DNA of 64,000 nt from contig JAMPUU010000016.1 of NCBI GenBank assembly GCA_030144965.1, forward strand, positions 105,639 through 169,638, in the 5' to 3' direction. Both the position numbers and the translations under genes were made by a program. Positions 10,741 through 20,475 of the stretch are shown one piece after another. The notes below the pieces were generated by a model. The model searched no databases. It was not told the origin of the DNA and saw nothing but the letters and a program-made list of their open reading frames with translations. How positions within the stretch are numbered: position 1 is the stretch's first letter; each line of letters opens with the position of its first letter. The stretch comes from Nitrospira sp. BO4 (GTDB lineage Bacteria > Nitrospirota > Nitrospiria > Nitrospirales > Nitrospiraceae).

Positions 10741-13700
10741 TCATGCGTCCTGTCCTCGAAGTCGTTCCGTCGCGATGCGCTTCACGCCCCGCAGATCCAG
10801 CTTGCCGGTGCCGAGCACCGGCAAGGCATCGACCTTGACGAACTGGCTCCGAGAGGGGATGAACAGATTCGGAAGGCCGCTGGCCGACACCTTTGCCAGA
10901 ATTCCCGGAATCAGGTCGTCGTCAAGGGTATGAAGCACGGCCAGCCGCTCCCCCTTTTTCTCGTCCGGAAGACCGGTCACGGCGAAGACTTGGGTATCTG
11001 CTCCGGCTGCATGTTGCAAGGCCTCTTCGACTTTTCCATGCGGGACCATCTCACCTCCGATTTTTGAGAAACGCGAAAGCCGGTCGGTGATCGTCAAAAA
11101 TCCATCTTCATCCAAGGAAGCGATATCCCCGGTGATGTACCATCCGTCCCGCATCGCCTGGGTCGTGAGATCTTCTCGCCCGAGGTAGCCTTTCATCACA
11201 TTGGGGCCTTTCACGAGCAACATACCGGGACTGCCGTGTGGCAGTGGAGTGTAGCTGTCAGGATCGACGATCCTGAGTGATACACCGGGGAGCGGCTGGC
11301 CGACCGTGCCGCGGCGCGATGCCGGTTGATAGTAGCCGGCGGCTCGGAAGTCCGGGCAGTTGACGGCGATGACGGGAGCACACTCCGTGACGCCATAGCC
11401 TTCGATTGGGCCGATGCCGAACCTATCCTCCACGGCCTCGGCGAGCCGAGCCGACAGTTTTTCCGCCCCGGTGAGGATGACGCGCACCGAGCTGAACTGT
11501 TCCGGCGTGCAGCGGCGGGAGTAGAGTTGCAGGAACGTCGGTGTAGTGACGATAAACGTGATCCGATGCCTTCGAATGATCTCACCGATTGCCGCCACGT
11601 CGAGGGGCGAAGGGTGAAAGATCATCGCGGCATTATTGGACATCACGAACCAGAACACCATGTATCCGAATGAATGGAAGAACGGCAGGATGCCGAGGAC
11701 CCGTTCGCCCTGATAGAAATGGAGTACCTGCGTGGCCCCTTGACTGTTGGCATCGATGTTGAAGTGCGACAGCATGACCCCTTTCGGTTCACCGGTGCTG
11801 CCGCTGCTGAAGATGATCGTGGCCATGCTGTCGGGGGTGAGCGGAGTTGTCTGTCCGCAGGCGCGTTCGATGAGACGGCAGGGCGCGAACAAAGCCAGCA
11901 GGGCAGCCAGCGCTTTCTGGCAGGCTCCGATCGTCTTAGCCAGGTCTTCCAGCCAGATCACCGACGGGCCATCCGGCAGTTCGAGTTTGGCCTTTTCAAC
12001 GAAGGTGCGGCTCGTGACGAGAGTGCGCAGACCCGCAAGTTCCACGGCAGCCTCTAGACCGGATTTCCCGACCGTGTAGTTCAGGTTCACGACGGTCTTG
12101 CCGCAGAGGGGCGCGGCGACATTTACCAGCGCCGTGGCGACCGTGGGTGGCAGCAGGACACCCACCCGTTGTTGGTCCTTCCAATACGGCCGCAGCGTCC
12201 GCGCAAGAACGATTGATCCGATAAGCGCTTGTAAGGATGAGACGTGGGGGCGATTGTGATCGGCCATGGCCAGGCGGAAAGGATAGCGACGCATCGAACG
12301 GATAAATTCGCGATGCAGCGGCCGCCGGCTCGGTTTCCTGAGCTGCCAGGCTGCTTCGCCGAGTTCGCGGATCTTCTCGCGTAACTCGTGCGCCGATGTA
12401 CTCGGCGGCAGCGGTGAGCCGAACGAAACGGTGACGGGATACGGAAGTTGTTCGGGCACTTTCCAGAGAAAGCGGCCGTGATTGAAGCTGAAGATGCTGC
12501 CCCACACGCGATCCAGATGAACGGGAATGATTGGAACCGTTTGGCCCTTCATGATTCGTTCAAATCCCCGTCGAAACGGCAGGAGCGTTCCCGTACGGGT
12601 GATCTGACCTTCAGGGAAGATACAGACAAGTTCGCCGTCATCGAGCGCCCGTCCGGCATCACGCAGGGTACGAAGAATCAGGCGGGGGTTGCCTGATGAG
12701 GAAATCGGGATGACCCTCAGCCTGTTCATAAAGGGCTTGAACAGCGGATGCCCGGCATATCGTTCATCAACCACGAATCGCACTGGACGATCGAGGCTGG
12801 CAATCAGCAGGAAGCCGTCGATAAAGGAGACGTGATTGGGAACGAGCAACGCTCCGCCTTGGCGGGGGACGTGGTCCAGTCCGATCACGGTGAGGCGGTA
12901 CACTATTCGGGGCAGGAGGGCCACGACGAATCGAACCACGCTGTCCGGCAACAACCATATGACGAGCAGGGCTCCGATCAGTGCAAAGATGCTGCAGGCG
13001 AGCAGGATCTCACTGGCTGACAAGCCGAGCTGCGACAGAAGACCGGCGCCCAGAGAGCCGGCGAGGATGCCTCCGAATACAAAGGTGTTGCCGAGAGCGA
13101 TGACCGCACCCCGGCGGTCGGCCGGGGCTCGCCACTGAATCAGCGCATTGATCGGCACGTTGATGAACCCGCTGGCGATGCCGAGCATGCCCATGAGCAC
13201 TAGCGTCCAGGTCAGGCTCGGTGGGATGAGTCCTAAGACGAACAGCCCCAAGGCCAGCCCGATCGCACCTGGTGGAATCAGGCCTGTTTCAATTTTTGAA
13301 CCCGAAAGTCGTCCGGCAAGCACCGCGCCGAGCCCGATTCCAATTGCAAGCACCGCCATTGGGAGACCCGAGAGCGCGTCCGAAAGCGCCAGTCGGCTCT
13401 TGGCGTAGATCAGCATGTCTTGTCCAAACAGGCTTGCAATAGTCCAGAAGATAACGTTGATTCCGATCGCAAGGCTGAGCAGGCGGTCTGCTCGCATGGT
13501 CGACCAGGCTACGGCCAGCGTCATACGCACGCCGCCCTCGGTTCTGGCAGGGGGAACAGGAGGTATTGCATAGGCAGCTGCCGCTCCGATGGCGGCGACA
13601 ACGGTTAAGATGAGACCGGCTTGCCAAGGAGCAGTTTGGGAGTACTGAAGCAGAACACCGCCGGATGATGTGCCCGCAATGATGGCCACAAACGTCCAGA

Positions 13701-14187
13701 GCTTCAGCAGCCCGTTCCCGATCGAGAGCCGTTCGTACGGGACCAGTTCCGGCAGGATTCCGTACTTTGCAGGACTGAGAATTGCGCTGTGAACACCCAT
13801 GGCTCCGAGCACGACCAGGAGAGCCGTGCCGCCGGTGGGGTTGTTCCAGAGCACAACAGCTCCGGCTCCCATCAACAGCACTTCAACGACCTTCATCGCG
13901 ATGATGACGGTGCGCTTGCTCAACCGGTCCGAGAATACGCCCGCAACCAGAGAGAACAGCATGAGCGGCAGGGTGAAGACCACGAAGGCGATAGTCGCCT
14001 GGGTTTGAGACGCCGCTTCGAATGCGGGCCCGGTCTGCCCGACAGTGACCGCGATTTGACGGATTGCGAGGAGGGCGACCATCAACTTCCAGGCATTGTC
14101 ATTGAACGCACTGCAAAACTGGGCAAGGAGCAAGGCGCGGAGTGGATGTGAACGAGGTTGAGCTTCAGAACCAGCCGAGGTGGTCAT
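10741..14187 (-). CDS. MFS transporter-acyltransferase-acyl-AMP ligase fusion (LplT-Aas-like)
   Basis: 1148-residue inner-membrane fusion. Residues 1-415 are a 12-helix MFS permease resembling LplT lysophospholipid flippases. Residues 430-620 are a PlsC acyltransferase with HX4D (NHVSFIDG, His452/Asp457) and FPEG (524-527). Residues 640-1148 are an AMP-forming acyl ligase with P-loop FSSGSTGEPKG (about 793-803), GYGVTE (930-935), TGD (1019-1021) and the late catalytic Lys in GTGKLDL. In E. coli lplT and aas are separate genes that import and re-acylate lysophosphatidylethanolamine; here all steps are in one chain. Overlap by context with the MutS-like gene (9 bp upstream) suggests one transcript. 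Substrate is inferred. Confidence 0.88.
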   Translation of the reverse strand: MTTSAGSEAQPRSHPLRALLLAQFCSAFNDNAWKLMVALLAIRQIAVTVGQTGPAFEAASQTQATIAFVVFTLPLMLFSLVAGVFSDRLSKRTVIIAMKVVEVLLMGAGAVVLWNNPTGGTALLVVLGAMGVHSAILSPAKYGILPELVPYERLSIGNGLLKLWTFVAIIAGTSSGGVLLQYSQTAPWQAGLILTVVAAIGAAAAYAIPPVPPARTEGGVRMTLAVAWSTMRADRLLSLAIGINVIFWTIASLFGQDMLIYAKSRLALSDALSGLPMAVLAIGIGLGAVLAGRLSGSKIETGLIPPGAIGLALGLFVLGLIPPSLTWTLVLMGMLGIASGFINVPINALIQWRAPADRRGAVIALGNTFVFGGILAGSLGAGLLSQLGLSASEILLACSIFALIGALLVIWLLPDSVVRFVVALLPRIVYRLTVIGLDHVPRQGGALLVPNHVSFIDGFLLIASLDRPVRFVVDERYAGHPLFKPFMNRLRVIPISSSGNPRLILRTLRDAGRALDDGELVCIFPEGQITRTGTLLPFRRGFERIMKGQTVPIIPVHLDRVWGSIFSFNHGRFLWKVPEQLPYPVTVSFGSPLPPSTSAHELREKIRELGEAAWQLRKPSRRPLHREFIRSMRRYPFRLAMADHNRPHVSSLQALIGSIVLARTLRPYWKDQQRVGVLLPPTVATALVNVAAPLCGKTVVNLNYTVGKSGLEAAVELAGLRTLVTSRTFVEKAKLELPDGPSVIWLEDLAKTIGACQKALAALLALFAPCRLIERACGQTTPLTPDSMATIIFSSGSTGEPKGVMLSHFNIDANSQGATQVLHFYQGERVLGILPFFHSFGYMVFWFVMSNNAAMIFHPSPLDVAAIGEIIRRHRITFIVTTPTFLQLYSRRCTPEQFSSVRVILTGAEKLSARLAEAVEDRFGIGPIEGYGVTECAPVIAVNCPDFRAAGYYQPASRRGTVGQPLPGVSLRIVDPDSYTPLPHGSPGMLLVKGPNVMKGYLGREDLTTQAMRDGWYITGDIASLDEDGFLTITDRLSRFSKIGGEMVPHGKVEEALQHAAGADTQVFAVTGLPDEKKGERLAVLHTLDDDLIPGILAKVSASGLPNLFIPSRSQFVKVDALPVLGTGKLDLRGVKRIATERLRGQDA

Positions 14188-14196
14188 CCGTGAAGT

Positions 14197-16044
14197 CTAT
14201 TTTGCCCGATTATTGATGTTTGGGGAAATAGGTAGCCCTTCCAGCTCCATGATGCGCAGCGCATTCGTGGTGGGGCAAGGACCCGGTCGGAGCCGATAAT
14301 CGAACTCCAGTGTGCCGGCCGACACGGTTTCCTGGAAGTGTGCATTAATGAGCCGGGGCACCACTGGTTCCAACTCCGCCAACTCGAGATCATGGGTGCT
14401 CACGAGGCCGAAGCCGTTTCCTTGCGACAGTTCGGTGATGTAGGCCTGGCTGCCGATGAGCCGCTCCCGGTTGTTGGTGCCTTTGAATATTTCATCAATC
14501 AAGAACAGCACAGGTGGCGCGTGTCTTTCTTTGGTGGCATCGAGGATCGTTTTCAGTCGTTTGACCTCGGCATAAAAGAACGACAGACCGGCATCGAGCG
14601 AATCATCAACGCGGATGCAACAGGCCAAGCGGCTCCAGGTCCACTCAAACGAGCGCGCACAAACAGGACCTCCGGCCTGCGCCAGACAAAGGTTGATGCC
14701 GATCGTTCGCAGGAAGGTGCTCTTGCCGGACATGTTTGAGCCCGTGATCAAGTGGATCGAGCCGAGCTCTGTCAGATGAACGTCGTTTGCCACTCGCGTC
14801 TTGGCGGGGAGAAGCGGGTGTCCGAGCTGGTTTGCATGGAGAGCCGGAGGCGTGCCGTTCAGTTCGGCGGTTGCGACGAGCGGGGTGGGCCATGCATAGT
14901 CGGAATGCAGATGGGCAAACGTTGCTAATGCCGACGCGGCTTCGACTTCAGCCAAACAGTCGAGCCAGTGCGGGAGCGCATCCTTGATCTCGTGCTGAAC
15001 GTGAATCAGTTGCCGGGTGAACCACAGATCCCACGGACACAGCGCGTTAACCGCCAGATGAACGAGCGGGTGGGCCTTGATGCTGATCGCATGGAGCGTG
15101 CGTGCCGCGCGGTTGAGGTGCCGTGTGGGACTGGCCGCACCGATCAGGTTTGTCCAGGCTGAAGCGAGTGCCGTGTCCCGCCGTTTTGCATGGCGTTCGA
15201 TGTAGCCGAGAACCGTGGCCAGCCGCTCGGTTTCATGGTGAAGTCCGACGGCATGCTCCAGCAACTCTTCCCCTTGATCGGTCATAAAGTAGATCAGCAC
15301 ATAGGCTGCGAACGAAAACATCCAATAACCGGGCAGCTGGCCGAACATTGTGGCGAAGGCAAGACCTATAGTTGTCAGGGCAAGCAGGCTTTGGACGGCA
15401 AGAAAGGTATTCAAGTGAGGCAAGCCGACCGGATGCTCAAGCACCGCGGCCAAGCGTCTGCCATTGATTTCTTGGTCTCCGGTCAGTTTGGCTTCGAGCG
15501 CCAGACGGTCACGAAACAAGGAGCGGGACGCCAGTTCTCTCACCAACGACTGCCGCGTGTGCCACTGTGATGGAGTGGGAGGTTGTTCCAACAGCCAATG
15601 ATGCAGGCGCTCTCTGCCATGGTCCGAGACGGTCGTGTCGAGAAGATGCGTCAGGGAGTGCGCGCCGAACAGATCCAGGTCGGCGGCGTACGGGTGAGCC
15701 TTTGGAGTTTCGCCTGGCCTTGGAGGAATTGCAGACCAGTCCAGTGTCATCCGCGCCAAATGAATCAGCTTGATCTGTTTCCATTGACGAAGCCGGTGAA
15801 TCCGGGTTTCCACCTTGTTATGATACGCGGCGACGGTGACGAAGATGGCCAGGAATACTCCAAGGGCAAGGTTGCCGCTGTGATACCAATCGAGCTTGTA
15901 GAGGGTGATCGTGACGACTAGGCCGATGAGGAAAATGGCCAGCCGCCATCGCGTGAAGGTGGCGCTGGTCCTGGTTCCTCGAGCAATGAGCCGGTCGGCC
16001 AACCGAACCATTGTCTCGATCTGGGTGATACGAGAGTGAGCCAT
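14197..16044 (-). CDS. Membrane-anchored MutS-like ATPase
   Basis: 615 residues. The C-terminal third is a MutS-type ABC ATPase: Walker A GSNMSGKST (435-443), Walker B VLFLIDE (512-518), NNRERLIG and the STHDLELAEL His switch. The N-terminal part lacks the mismatch-recognition and connector domains and instead has about four hydrophobic segments (near 36-50, 56-74, 212-232 and 238-255). Thus it is unlikely to do MutS mismatch repair; MutS-related membrane proteins of this layout are known but poorly characterised. The ATG start has only a weak upstream AAGG. Function is unknown. Confidence 0.8.
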   Translation of the reverse strand: MAHSRITQIETMVRLADRLIARGTRTSATFTRWRLAIFLIGLVVTITLYKLDWYHSGNLALGVFLAIFVTVAAYHNKVETRIHRLRQWKQIKLIHLARMTLDWSAIPPRPGETPKAHPYAADLDLFGAHSLTHLLDTTVSDHGRERLHHWLLEQPPTPSQWHTRQSLVRELASRSLFRDRLALEAKLTGDQEINGRRLAAVLEHPVGLPHLNTFLAVQSLLALTTIGLAFATMFGQLPGYWMFSFAAYVLIYFMTDQGEELLEHAVGLHHETERLATVLGYIERHAKRRDTALASAWTNLIGAASPTRHLNRAARTLHAISIKAHPLVHLAVNALCPWDLWFTRQLIHVQHEIKDALPHWLDCLAEVEAASALATFAHLHSDYAWPTPLVATAELNGTPPALHANQLGHPLLPAKTRVANDVHLTELGSIHLITGSNMSGKSTFLRTIGINLCLAQAGGPVCARSFEWTWSRLACCIRVDDSLDAGLSFFYAEVKRLKTILDATKERHAPPVLFLIDEIFKGTNNRERLIGSQAYITELSQGNGFGLVSTHDLELAELEPVVPRLINAHFQETVSAGTLEFDYRLRPGPCPTTNALRIMELEGLPISPNINNRAK

Positions 16045-16160
16045 GACAGCGACCTTACTGGGAACGGGTCGGGGACGTCAAATACCAACGTGAATTTCAT
16101 GAAGCGGATCTTGTAGGCTCGCGTTGGAAGGACGACCTGTCACGTTTCATCAACCACGAA

Positions 16161-17042
16161 ATGGCCATGCCCAACGATTGGATTGACGTCTGTATCCACG
16201 GGTGCGTCGACGCGGGAGAGCTGCTTAGTCGACTCGATGATCCGAGCCTCCAAGGCGCATGGGAGGATGAGGGGACGGTCCATCTCTATTGGCCGGAGGA
16301 CCAGTGGAACGAGGATCGGCTTGCTTCGGTTCGCCTAATTCTTGCCGACCTTGCACCATCGATCGAGGATACTCCGCTCTCGGTACTACAGGTGCCGGCT
16401 CAGGATTGGAACGAGGCTTGGGCTCGCTCCGTGAGGCCGCTTCACATCGGGCGGCTGGTCATTCGTCCGAGTTGGGAGCCAGTCGTATTGGGGGCGAACG
16501 ATATCGACATCGTGCTTGATCCGAAGCAGGCGTTCGGCACCGGCCACCATGCGACCACTCGGATGTTGCTCGAATGGTTGCAGAGGGAAATACATGGCGG
16601 AGAGCGGGTTTTGGATGTGGGCGCCGGCAGCGCCATCTTGGCCATGGCGGCGGTTAAGCTTGGCGCCGCATCGGCCATCGGTATTGAACATGATGCGGTT
16701 GCGGTGGAATGTGCAAGAGAGTATCTCGGGGTGAATCATGTGGACGATCGGATCGACATCATGACAGGCACGTTGGACGATCTGCCGGAGGAGAAGCGAC
16801 GGATTGCCGATCTGGTGCTGGCTAATCTCGACCGGCGAACGATCTTGGATCTCGCCGGCGATGTGGTAAGCTCGGCGTCGGAACGCGCACGCATACTGGT
16901 CTCCGGTATTCTCATCGAGCAGCAGGCCGAGATCGTCGATCGATTTGCCAATCTTGGCTTGGCGTGCTCGGAACGGCGCCAGGAGGAGGGGTGGGTGGCG
17001 ATGAAATTTCTCAGGCCCGAATCCTGCGACGGAGAGGCCTGA
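16161..17042 (+). CDS. prmA: Ribosomal protein L11 methyltransferase PrmA
   Basis: SAM-dependent methyltransferase of 293 residues that methylates ribosomal protein L11. An N-terminal substrate-binding region with W-rich DWNEAWARSVRP is followed by AFGTGHHATTRMLLEWL and the SAM motif VLDVGAGSAILAMAAVKLG (about 149-167), then DLVLANLDRR in place of the NPPY-type motif. The ATG at 16161 or 16167 could be used; the ribosome-binding site is poor. The stop overlaps the ATG of the MOSC gene by one base. Confidence 0.88.
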   Translation: MAMPNDWIDVCIHGCVDAGELLSRLDDPSLQGAWEDEGTVHLYWPEDQWNEDRLASVRLILADLAPSIEDTPLSVLQVPAQDWNEAWARSVRPLHIGRLVIRPSWEPVVLGANDIDIVLDPKQAFGTGHHATTRMLLEWLQREIHGGERVLDVGAGSAILAMAAVKLGAASAIGIEHDAVAVECAREYLGVNHVDDRIDIMTGTLDDLPEEKRRIADLVLANLDRRTILDLAGDVVSSASERARILVSGILIEQQAEIVDRFANLGLACSERRQEEGWVAMKFLRPESCDGEA

Positions 17043-17521
17043 TGGCGACCAGGCCGCCGTATCCACATGTCCACCAGATCAATGTCTCCGACGGAGGGGT
17101 TCCGAAGCTTCCCGTTTGGGAAGCAAAAGTGGGCGAACACGGGTTAGATGGCGATCGGCAGCGGAATCTCAAGGTTCACGGCGGACCCGACCGGGCCGTC
17201 TGTCTATTTTCGCTGGAGCTTATCGAACAACTTCAAGAAGAAGGTCATCCGATCGACCCCGGATCGTCCGGCGAAAACCTGACTTTGTCCGGCCTGGATT
17301 GGGAGCTGGTACGGCCGGGTGTGCGATTGATGATCGGTCCCGAGATTCAACTCGAGGTCACGAGCTATACGACTCCCTGCAGTCACAATCGGCGGTGGTT
17401 TAGGGACGAGGATTTCTCGCGCATTTCGCAGAAGTTAAACCCTGGCTGGAGTCGTGTCTATGCGAGAGTGTTGCAAGGAGGGATTGTCCGACCGGGAGAT
17501 GCGGTGACCGTGGAATCATGA
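17042..17521 (+). CDS. MOSC domain protein (YiiM-like)
   Basis: 159-residue MOSC (molybdenum cofactor sulfurase C-terminal) protein. Visible are VHGGPDRAVCLFS, GSSGENLTLSGLDW and the conserved cysteine in TSYTTPCSHN. MOSC proteins bind molybdenum cofactor or move sulfur; the small YiiM type acts on N-hydroxylated or thiol compounds. ATG at 17042 shares its first base with the prmA TGA and has GGAGAGG upstream, so translation is probably coupled. Confidence 0.87.
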   Translation: MATRPPYPHVHQINVSDGGVPKLPVWEAKVGEHGLDGDRQRNLKVHGGPDRAVCLFSLELIEQLQEEGHPIDPGSSGENLTLSGLDWELVRPGVRLMIGPEIQLEVTSYTTPCSHNRRWFRDEDFSRISQKLNPGWSRVYARVLQGGIVRPGDAVTVES

Positions 17522-17564
17522 AGTGACGGGGAGTTCGTAGGATTTTTGCGAACATGCTTTACGG

Positions 17565-18242
17565 ATGACGGGGGTGCGGATGATGAATCGAATACTCGAA
17601 CCGGAATTGATGGACGATCCCAAGCAGGCGGAAGTCTATGCGCGTGCCGACTTTGCCGAAGAGAATCAAGGATTCGTCGATCGATTCAAGGAATACTTCC
17701 CGGAGTTTTCGCAAGGCCGTGTTTTGGATCTCGGCTGCGGCCCTGCCGACATCCCGATCCGGTTTGCTAGACTGTATCCGGCCTGCCAGATCATCGGGGT
17801 TGATGCCTCGGCTCCGATGATCCAGTTGGGCGAACAGGCACTGAAGCAAGTTGACTTGACTGATCGCATTACGCTGCGTTGCGAACGACTCGATGCCGTA
17901 GCCGGAGCCAATATTGCCGATGCAGCGATCTCCAATAGCCTGCTTCACCATCTGCCCAACCCCCTGCAGTTTTGGCAAAAACTTCGGCAACTCGTGAAGC
18001 CGGGCTCCCCGGTGCTCGTGATGGATCTGCTCCGCCCGGAATCGCCGGAAGCCGCGCAAGCCATTGTGGACCAGTACGCCGCCAATGAACCGGATATTTT
18101 ACGCCGCGATTTCTACAACTCGCTGCTCGCTGCTTTTACGGAGGATGAGATCGGCTCCCAGCTGGCGCGCATGAATCTCACACGATTGCTGATCGATATC
18201 CCGGACGACCGCCACTGGGTGGTCGGCGGCATCATTTATTGA
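17565..18242 (+). CDS. Class I SAM-dependent methyltransferase
   Basis: 225-residue methyltransferase with SAM motif I VLDLGCGPADIPIRFA (near 60-75), motif II-like IIGVDASAPMI, and LLHHLPNPLQFWQKL as the post-motif helix. Resembles UbiE/biotin-type small-molecule methyltransferases; substrate unknown. Alternative ATGs at 17580 and 17583 would remove five or six residues. It lies 43 bp after the MOSC gene and is followed directly by the RlpA-like gene. Confidence 0.8.
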   Translation: MTGVRMMNRILEPELMDDPKQAEVYARADFAEENQGFVDRFKEYFPEFSQGRVLDLGCGPADIPIRFARLYPACQIIGVDASAPMIQLGEQALKQVDLTDRITLRCERLDAVAGANIADAAISNSLLHHLPNPLQFWQKLRQLVKPGSPVLVMDLLRPESPEAAQAIVDQYAANEPDILRRDFYNSLLAAFTEDEIGSQLARMNLTRLLIDIPDDRHWVVGGIIY

Positions 18243-18340
18243 CCAAAACCATTTATGGGATTTGCATAAACATAGCTGGCCGATGCGAGGTAGCGATTCG
18301 CTGGCAGGGAAGGAGCTGTGGCGGTGTCAAGTGTTGGGCA

Positions 18341-19096
18341 ATGAAATTATATTTTCTACCCTTACGGCGTGATTGTGAAAACTTTCGAGCGGGTACTTTT
18401 CTCTCACTGCTTCTCCTTCTCGCTCTCCTAAATCTTGCCTCCTGTTCGGTGATCGACGCGACCTTCTCAACGATCAAAACAGGTTATCGTGTCATTAAGG
18501 GAGCCGTGAAAGGGACCGTATGGGTCGTGCGAGGAACCTATCAATTTACAAAAGAGACGACCAAACTCGTTTACCACATCGGCAAGTTTACCTTTGAAGT
18601 CGTCCGTGCTCCGTTGGAGTATCCCTTGGTGAGGGACGACGTTCAGACCATCGATGGACTCCCGGTCAAGGAGGCGATTCGCCTTGGGCGCGTAAAAAAT
18701 GCTCCCTATACCGTCAATGGCCGGTATTATGTGCCGATGAGCGTCTCGAGTGCACAGACGTATGGAGAGACAGGCATGGCATCTTGGTATGGGGAAGAAA
18801 CAGTGCGTCAGAACAGTGGATCCATGACGGCCAACGGCGAACTGTTTAACCCACGAGGATTGACGGCAGCCCATAAGTATCTGCCGCTTCCCATCCATGT
18901 GCAGGTGACGAACCTTGAAAATGGGAGGTCGATCGTTGTGAGAGTGAATGACCGCGGTCCCTTTCCCAGTCAGCACAATCCTGATTCCGGAAAGAGGATC
19001 ATCGACTTGAGCGAAGGAGCCGCCGAACAGCTTGGGTTTGTCGACAAAGGAGTCGCCCTGGTCCGTGTCGAGACGATTCAACTGGAAGAGTCATAA
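18341..19096 (+). CDS. rlpA: RlpA-like septal lytic transglycosylase lipoprotein
   Basis: 251 residues. Signal peptide ends in a lipobox (LNLASC), placing it at the outer membrane. The C-terminal half is a double-psi beta barrel of the RlpA type: GMASWYGEE, TANGELFNP, LTAAHKYLPLP, VRVNDRGPF and IDLSEGAAEQLGF. RlpA cleaves denuded glycan strands at the septum in some bacteria. Between lipobox and barrel lies an unusual ca. 70-residue helical region with repeated aromatic and Lys/Thr residues. The start is the ATG at 18341, since an upstream extension would not give a signal peptide. No SPOR domain is seen. Confidence 0.88.
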   Translation: MKLYFLPLRRDCENFRAGTFLSLLLLLALLNLASCSVIDATFSTIKTGYRVIKGAVKGTVWVVRGTYQFTKETTKLVYHIGKFTFEVVRAPLEYPLVRDDVQTIDGLPVKEAIRLGRVKNAPYTVNGRYYVPMSVSSAQTYGETGMASWYGEETVRQNSGSMTANGELFNPRGLTAAHKYLPLPIHVQVTNLENGRSIVVRVNDRGPFPSQHNPDSGKRIIDLSEGAAEQLGFVDKGVALVRVETIQLEES

Positions 19097-19265
19097 GCGG
19101 AGGCCCGCAAGGGGGGAAAGGGTTTCCGTGTCCGGCGCGTCCAGCGCACGGTTGCTCTGCATCCTTGGAGCTCTTCGCCATCACTAATGAATAGGCGCCG
19201 CCTAACTGGTATATTCACCTTTCCAGTTGATGCTTGGTGAAAGTGAAGTTTGAAACCGAATGTGA

Positions 19266-19604
19266 TTGAACACTGTTGTGAGACGATTCCGCGACTATAT
19301 CTCCGTCGTCACTCTTTGTGCTCTCAGCGCAGTAATTCCCGTTGGATGCGACAATCGTGAAACGATCCTCGTGATCGAAAAACCAACAGAGGTGCACAGC
19401 ATAGAGCAGACGGCGCCTGCTCCTGAATCCTCGAGTGCGGGGCCTCAGCCAGGGAAAGTGATTGCGATCCTGAAGGCAAGTGAGACGGCACGAGCCATTG
19501 GCGTGTATCACGGCAAAGATTTTGACGCCTTCCAAGTCAAGCTTGCAGACGGCACCGAGGGGCTCATTATCGCTGGTGATACCTTCAAAGTCGTGTCCCG
19601 ATGA
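19266..19604 (+). CDS. Small lipoprotein
   Basis: 112 residues or 108 if the GTG at 19278 is the start; neither has a clear ribosome-binding site. It has a hydrophobic segment and a lipobox (VIPVGC), then a Pro/Ser/Glu-rich linker, then about 45 residues (GKVIAILKASETARAI to the end) with a beta-rich pattern like an SH3 or KOW module. No family recognised. It lies 169 bp after rlpA; the gap holds no recognised signal. Confidence 0.6.
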   Translation: MNTVVRRFRDYISVVTLCALSAVIPVGCDNRETILVIEKPTEVHSIEQTAPAPESSSAGPQPGKVIAILKASETARAIGVYHGKDFDAFQVKLADGTEGLIIAGDTFKVVSR

Positions 19605-19689
19605 GATGCAATAGAGCAAAAGCCGGTGCAGCAAGATGTTGACGAGAAGTTGAACATCCGGATGCGTCACTCAATAGTAGAAGTGTCCA

Positions 19690-20475
19690 ATGAGCACGCC
19701 TTCACAAGTTCAGGAGCTGATCGATAGTAGCGGCAACACCTTTCATGCGAAGGTTACCCGTTGGTTTGCGTCCAACGGGTGGAGTACTATTGTCAGTCCA
19801 TACTATATGGACCAGTCACAACAGAAGGCACGAGAGCTTGACATCATTGTTGAGAAGGTATGGTCTATCAAGGGAAATTACGACGAGTGGTTCGGTGAGG
19901 TTGCTGTTCGACTCTTCGTCGAATGCAAGTTTTTGCTCGGGTACTCTGCGTTCTGGTTTGCCGACAAAGACCGATCTGCAATTGTAGAAATGCTTTGTGC
20001 TTCTGGGAAGTTTCGGGGGCGCAACGACCACATATCAAAGCACCATTACCTTTCATCCGGTAATCGGGTCGCAAAGCTTTTTGCCTCTTCGAACGCTCGA
20101 GGGCAAGAGTCTGAGCCGTTCTATAAAGCACTGAATCAGGCGCTCAATGGTCTTGTTTCAATGCGAATGCAGTTGCCTCGAGCGTTCTCATCTGACCGGA
20201 GACGCGGAGGTTTTCACGTTGTACTTGATTTCCCAGTTGTTGTCTGCAGTTCCTTCTCCCAGCTGTATGCCGCTGACTTCGTCGGGACACAAGAGACTAG
20301 TTTGATCCGTGACAACTTTCAGCTTGAGGTGCAGTACGCCTACGTTGAAGCATCAGGCAAGAGTCGCGACGAACTATTTCTGCTCGATATCGTTGAGTAT
20401 GAGCAGCTCCCACAGTTCTCAAATGCGATCGACGAGGACGCTCATGTTGCAGGTTTCTTTGCTCGACGCGATTAG
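19690..20475 (+). CDS. PD-(D/E)XK nuclease-like protein
   Basis: 261-residue soluble protein, no family named with certainty. The first 90 residues fit the restriction-endonuclease-like fold: a predicted helix with FHAKVTRWFASNGW, a strand, then ARELDIIVEK (Asp near residue 52) and RLFVECK (Glu/Lys near 77 and 79), giving the D...ExK active site with a conserved preceding Glu-Leu. The rest is unassigned. Base and codon use look AT-richer than the surroundings, pointing to transfer. It opens an accessory patch with the HAD and UDG-like genes. Restriction, defence or repair is possible; no methyltransferase or helicase partner is nearby. Confidence 0.65.
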   Translation: MSTPSQVQELIDSSGNTFHAKVTRWFASNGWSTIVSPYYMDQSQQKARELDIIVEKVWSIKGNYDEWFGEVAVRLFVECKFLLGYSAFWFADKDRSAIVEMLCASGKFRGRNDHISKHHYLSSGNRVAKLFASSNARGQESEPFYKALNQALNGLVSMRMQLPRAFSSDRRRGGFHVVLDFPVVVCSSFSQLYAADFVGTQETSLIRDNFQLEVQYAYVEASGKSRDELFLLDIVEYEQLPQFSNAIDEDAHVAGFFARRD

